Below, in pieces: positions 4,687 to 6,604 of a DNA stretch of 6,604 bases (positions are counted from its first letter, which is position 1; every line of letters starts with the position of its first letter). This DNA is from Clostridiales bacterium UBA6388. Lineage in GTDB: Bacteria > Bacillota > Clostridia > Oscillospirales > Oscillospiraceae. The notes under the pieces were generated by a model, which was not told the DNA's origin, searched no databases, and was given only the letters and a program-made list of their open reading frames with translations. Position numbers and translations under genes: made by a program. The stretch covers positions 35,095 through 41,698 of the forward strand of contig DJQK01000088.1 of the NCBI GenBank assembly GCA_002437575.1, written 5' to 3'.

Positions 4687-6087
4687 TTATTTCAGATTGC
4701 CCAGTTTTTCCCCGACAATAGCCTTTTGTGCTGCGGTAGGTTCCCAGTCAAAATCAATCTCGACAAGCAGATTATCATAGCAGAGCAAGTATTTGTTTTC
4801 CATGCCATATTCAAGGTCATAGAGCCGATAGGCTTCGTTTGCGCCCCAAGCCTTTCCGTCCTCCGCTTTATACGCATGCTTATCAAGTGGGTAGAGTTCT
4901 TCCTGCTCGTAAATCAATCGGTTTTTGCATAGATTGTAAAGTGCCGGGATACGAACTTCGGTAAGCGTGTATTCCAGTTGTGGAATGTCGGCATAGTTTT
5001 CTTCATCAAAACGAGGATATTGAGACATAGTGAATTGTCCCAGCATAAATGACATACTGCCTGTTCGCTCTTTGATGTACGCATAGTTGTCCGCGCCGAG
5101 CAAGTCCTCCACAGTCAATGGAATATTATCATGATGGATTACCCATGTAATTCCACCGTGCTTATACGTTTCCTCATTCTTTTCCCTGAAAACTCCGTGA
5201 TTGGACGCATAGAGAGTGCCAAACGTGATAAGAGCCATCATTGCAAACGCAAGGACAAAACTACTCAGCATTGTGATGGTTCGATTTACACCCCTTGCAG
5301 CTTTTTTCTGCTTCAAGAATTTCTTTACCGCATTGACGATGGCAAACAAGGCTGGCATATAAATACACATCAAAACCGCAACCCAGCGTTCAAGAGGACT
5401 GCCGAGTATAATGTAGCTGATGATCCAGTACAATGCCCCAAGCAGGATAACTGCCATGATAATTTTTTGAAATGTTGCAGTATGAGGTGTTTTCAAAAAT
5501 TCGCCATATTCCGCAGTAGCTTTTGCTTTGTTATACCATCCGAAATAGCAGATCAATTCCACAAGACAAAGCACTGCAAGCACGAGAAACGCGAAGCCAG
5601 AAAACAGGCGGGATGGACTGGACAATGCTTTGATTGGGTCACCCATGATTCCAGATACGAACAGTCCGCCATTCAATAGTGCAATCACGAGCAAGGCAAG
5701 ATATGCCGGTATAAAACTTTTCTTTGCAGAAGCATGGATAGCCTGCACCTCCAACTTAGCATCCGTCTCGATAGGTGTGGGATTTTCACGCTCATTATAA
5801 AAAATCTGCAACTGAGCCGAGGTGCAAGCGAGTTGCCAGCCTGTATGAGCGCAGAAATCATAAAATGTTTTCTGATCCTCCGTTGGCTCAGGGTCAAATT
5901 CGGATGCTTTGGAATAGTAGGAAACTGTAAAGTGAAGCTGTTTCGGCTCAATCCGGCGATAAATCCAGCCCAAGTTTGTAATCTTTTCAAGCATCCACCC
6001 TTTCGCAGCCATTTTTTCAAGGTGACGGCTAATGCCAATGTGGTCATAAAAAGACAACAGTTCTACTCGACGCTTTTTATTTTTCAT
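4687..6087 (-). CDS. DUF2812 membrane protein, PadR partner
   Basis: This 466-residue membrane protein has no established biochemical function. The N-terminal part (about 8-110: SFYDHIGISRHLEKMAAKGW, then WIYRRIEP and DFCAHTGWQLACTS) matches the DUF2812 domain. Five predicted helices follow near 125-147, 162-184, 207-229, 235-257 and 270-292, then a soluble tail of about 170 residues, probably outside the cell if the N-terminus is cytoplasmic. The ATG at 6087 is preferred because GGAGGG (6094-6099) lies six bases before it; an ATG at 6093 directly abuts that site and would add two residues. The start overlaps the last 11 bases of padR, so translation is likely coupled. DUF2812 genes are repeatedly found beside padR genes in Bacillota, often linked to envelope stress or drug response. 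Codons are clearly A/T-richer than in the importer genes. Confidence 0.9.
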   Translation of the reverse strand: MKNKKRRVELLSFYDHIGISRHLEKMAAKGWMLEKITNLGWIYRRIEPKQLHFTVSYYSKASEFDPEPTEDQKTFYDFCAHTGWQLACTSAQLQIFYNERENPTPIETDAKLEVQAIHASAKKSFIPAYLALLVIALLNGGLFVSGIMGDPIKALSSPSRLFSGFAFLVLAVLCLVELICYFGWYNKAKATAEYGEFLKTPHTATFQKIIMAVILLGALYWIISYIILGSPLERWVAVLMCIYMPALFAIVNAVKKFLKQKKAARGVNRTITMLSSFVLAFAMMALITFGTLYASNHGVFREKNEETYKHGGITWVIHHDNIPLTVEDLLGADNYAYIKERTGSMSFMLGQFTMSQYPRFDEENYADIPQLEYTLTEVRIPALYNLCKNRLIYEQEELYPLDKHAYKAEDGKAWGANEAYRLYDLEYGMENKYLLCYDNLLVEIDFDWEPTAAQKAIVGEKLGNLK

Positions 6088-6403
6088 CTTCATCCCTCCC
6101 AAAAATCAAATGGTAATCGGCTAATTGTGCAGTCAGGCGGGCGCACTCTTTATCCAACATATCTTTTCCTTTGTCTGTAAGGATATAGCAGCGTCGGCGT
6201 CCCTCTACCTTAGTTTCCTGAATCATCTCGGCATCCAAAAACTGCTCTAACAGAGTATAGAGTGTGCCAGAACCAACGCTGACACGCTGATTGGTCATGG
6301 CTGGAACTTTGTCGAGAATATCCATGCCATAACATTCGTCTTTCAGACAAAGCAAAGTGTAAAACATCTGCTCCGTCAATGTTTGGAATTTTGCTCTTGC
6401 CAC
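6077..6403 (-). CDS. PadR-family transcriptional regulator
   Basis: This 108-residue DNA-binding repressor is of typical size for short (PadR-s2-like) members. The N-terminal winged helix includes LTEQMFYTLLCL (9-20), ECYGMDIL (23-30), the recognition-helix region VSVGSGTLYTLLEQF (41-55) and the wing strand GRRRCYILTDKGK (68-80). A final helix (about 82-100) should dimerise, as in other PadR proteins. The start is GTG at 6403, with GGGAGGTGA on the minus strand just before it giving a seven-base gap, better supported than any internal ATG. It is the first gene of the operon and overlaps the DUF2812 start. Two CTCGA/TCGAG dyads in its promoter suggest autorepression. The inducer is unknown. 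Confidence 0.94.
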   Translation of the reverse strand: MARAKFQTLTEQMFYTLLCLKDECYGMDILDKVPAMTNQRVSVGSGTLYTLLEQFLDAEMIQETKVEGRRRCYILTDKGKDMLDKECARLTAQLADYHLIFGRDEDEK

Positions 6404-6422
6404 AAACTCACCTCCCTGTATT

Positions 6423-6435
6423 CTCGATAATCGAG
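6423..6435. promoter_or_regulatory. Putative PadR operator 2, just after the start point
   Basis: CTCGATAATCGAG is a perfect dyad (6-bp arms around one A) at about +6 to +18 of the padR transcript. It shares its half-sites with the dyad at 6456-6468. Occupancy would block RNA polymerase escape. Confidence 0.7.
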
Positions 6436-6447
6436 TTTCGTGCTTAT

Positions 6448-6476
6448 AGTATATACTCGAATATCGAGAATGTCAA
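6448..6476 (-). promoter_or_regulatory. Near-consensus sigma-A promoter of padR
   Basis: On the minus strand TTGACA (6476-6471) and TATACT (6453-6448) are separated by exactly 17 bases. Transcription should start near 6441, leaving a leader of about 38 bases before the GTG at 6403. Such a strong promoter usually needs a repressor, here most likely PadR itself. Confidence 0.9.
6456..6468. promoter_or_regulatory. Putative PadR operator 1, inside the promoter spacer
   Basis: CTCGAATATCGAG is a dyad with 5-bp arms lying between the -35 and -10 elements. Its centre (6462) is 33 bases, about three helical turns, from that of the second site, so two dimers would sit on the same DNA face. Confidence 0.7.
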
Positions 6477-6507
6477 TGCAATATTAGAAATAGTTACATC
6501 AAGTTTA

Positions 6508-6550
6508 CAAATATACAAGTTGGACAAGGCGAAAGTCTTGTCCAACTTTT
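6508..6550 (+). terminator. Perfect 12-bp hairpin with T-run
   Basis: AAGTTGGACAAG (about 6517-6528) is fully complementary to CTTGTCCAACTT (about 6537-6548), around GCGAAAGT. The plus strand continues with T, giving a classical terminator in that direction, although no plus-strand gene precedes it. On the minus strand it directly follows a possible stop codon (6552-6550), with a weaker T-rich tail, and could end a gene entering from the right. Confidence 0.7.
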
Positions 6551-6604
6551 TATGCCCGCCTTTGCCAAATTGTCCACATCAGACCGTAGTAGTGGTGAAC
6601 AGCG
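6550..6604 (-). CDS. Possible 3' end of a minus-strand gene
   Basis: The minus strand from the window edge reads AVHHYYGLMWTIWQRRA and then TAA (6552-6550), with the terminator-like hairpin beginning at once. I do not recognise the tail. The fragment is too short to prove coding. A plus-strand frame starting ATGCCCGCC at 6552 is also open but lacks a ribosome binding site, so the minus-strand reading is preferred. Confidence 0.3.
   Translation of the reverse strand, partial: AVHHYYGLMWTIWQRRA

Overview
The window looks like chromosomal DNA of a gut-type, GC-rich Clostridia member of the Bacillota, probably near the Oscillospiraceae. The basis is strong AGGAGG-type ribosome binding sites, sigma-A-like promoters, a lipoprotein-anchored amino acid ABC system and a PadR/DUF2812 gene pair. 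This placement is inference; no rRNA or marker gene is present.

Layout. (1) Bases 1-751 hold no convincing gene. They are packed with palindromes and stem-loops. At least 13-480 form one large imperfect inverted repeat centred near 246: two diverged copies of a roughly 230-base element facing each other. (2) 752-1675 (+) encodes a ten-helix EamA/DMT-type transporter with its own terminator. (3) 1751-4472 (+) is a complete polar amino acid ABC importer operon: promoter, lipoprotein binding protein, intercistronic hairpin, permease, ATPase, then a long hairpin. (4) 4473-4686 is a convergent intergenic region with two perfect-arm hairpins and a small ORF that overlaps the ATPase stop. (5) 4687-6403 (-) is an A/T-richer two-gene operon: a PadR-family repressor followed, with overlapping ends, by a DUF2812 membrane protein. 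Its promoter has near-consensus elements, with one CTCGA/TCGAG dyad inside the spacer and a second just after the start point, a textbook layout for autorepression. (6) 6481-6604 holds a terminator-like hairpin and possibly the last codons of another minus-strand gene.

How the genes work together. The ABC genes form one importer: the lipoprotein captures a ligand outside the membrane, the permease homodimer forms the channel, and the ATPase powers it. The binding protein lacks the arginine that normally grips the ligand carboxylate, so its substrate is open. PadR probably represses its own operon and the DUF2812 protein until an inducer, often a toxic compound in this family, releases it. The A/T-rich composition of this pair beside the GC-rich importer suggests separate ancestry.

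The least explained part is the 1-715 region. Its paired hairpins keep the same shape (8-bp outer arm, one-base bulge, 8-bp inner arm, three-base loop) while about half the arm bases differ with compensating changes. This argues for selection on a folded structure, in RNA or DNA.
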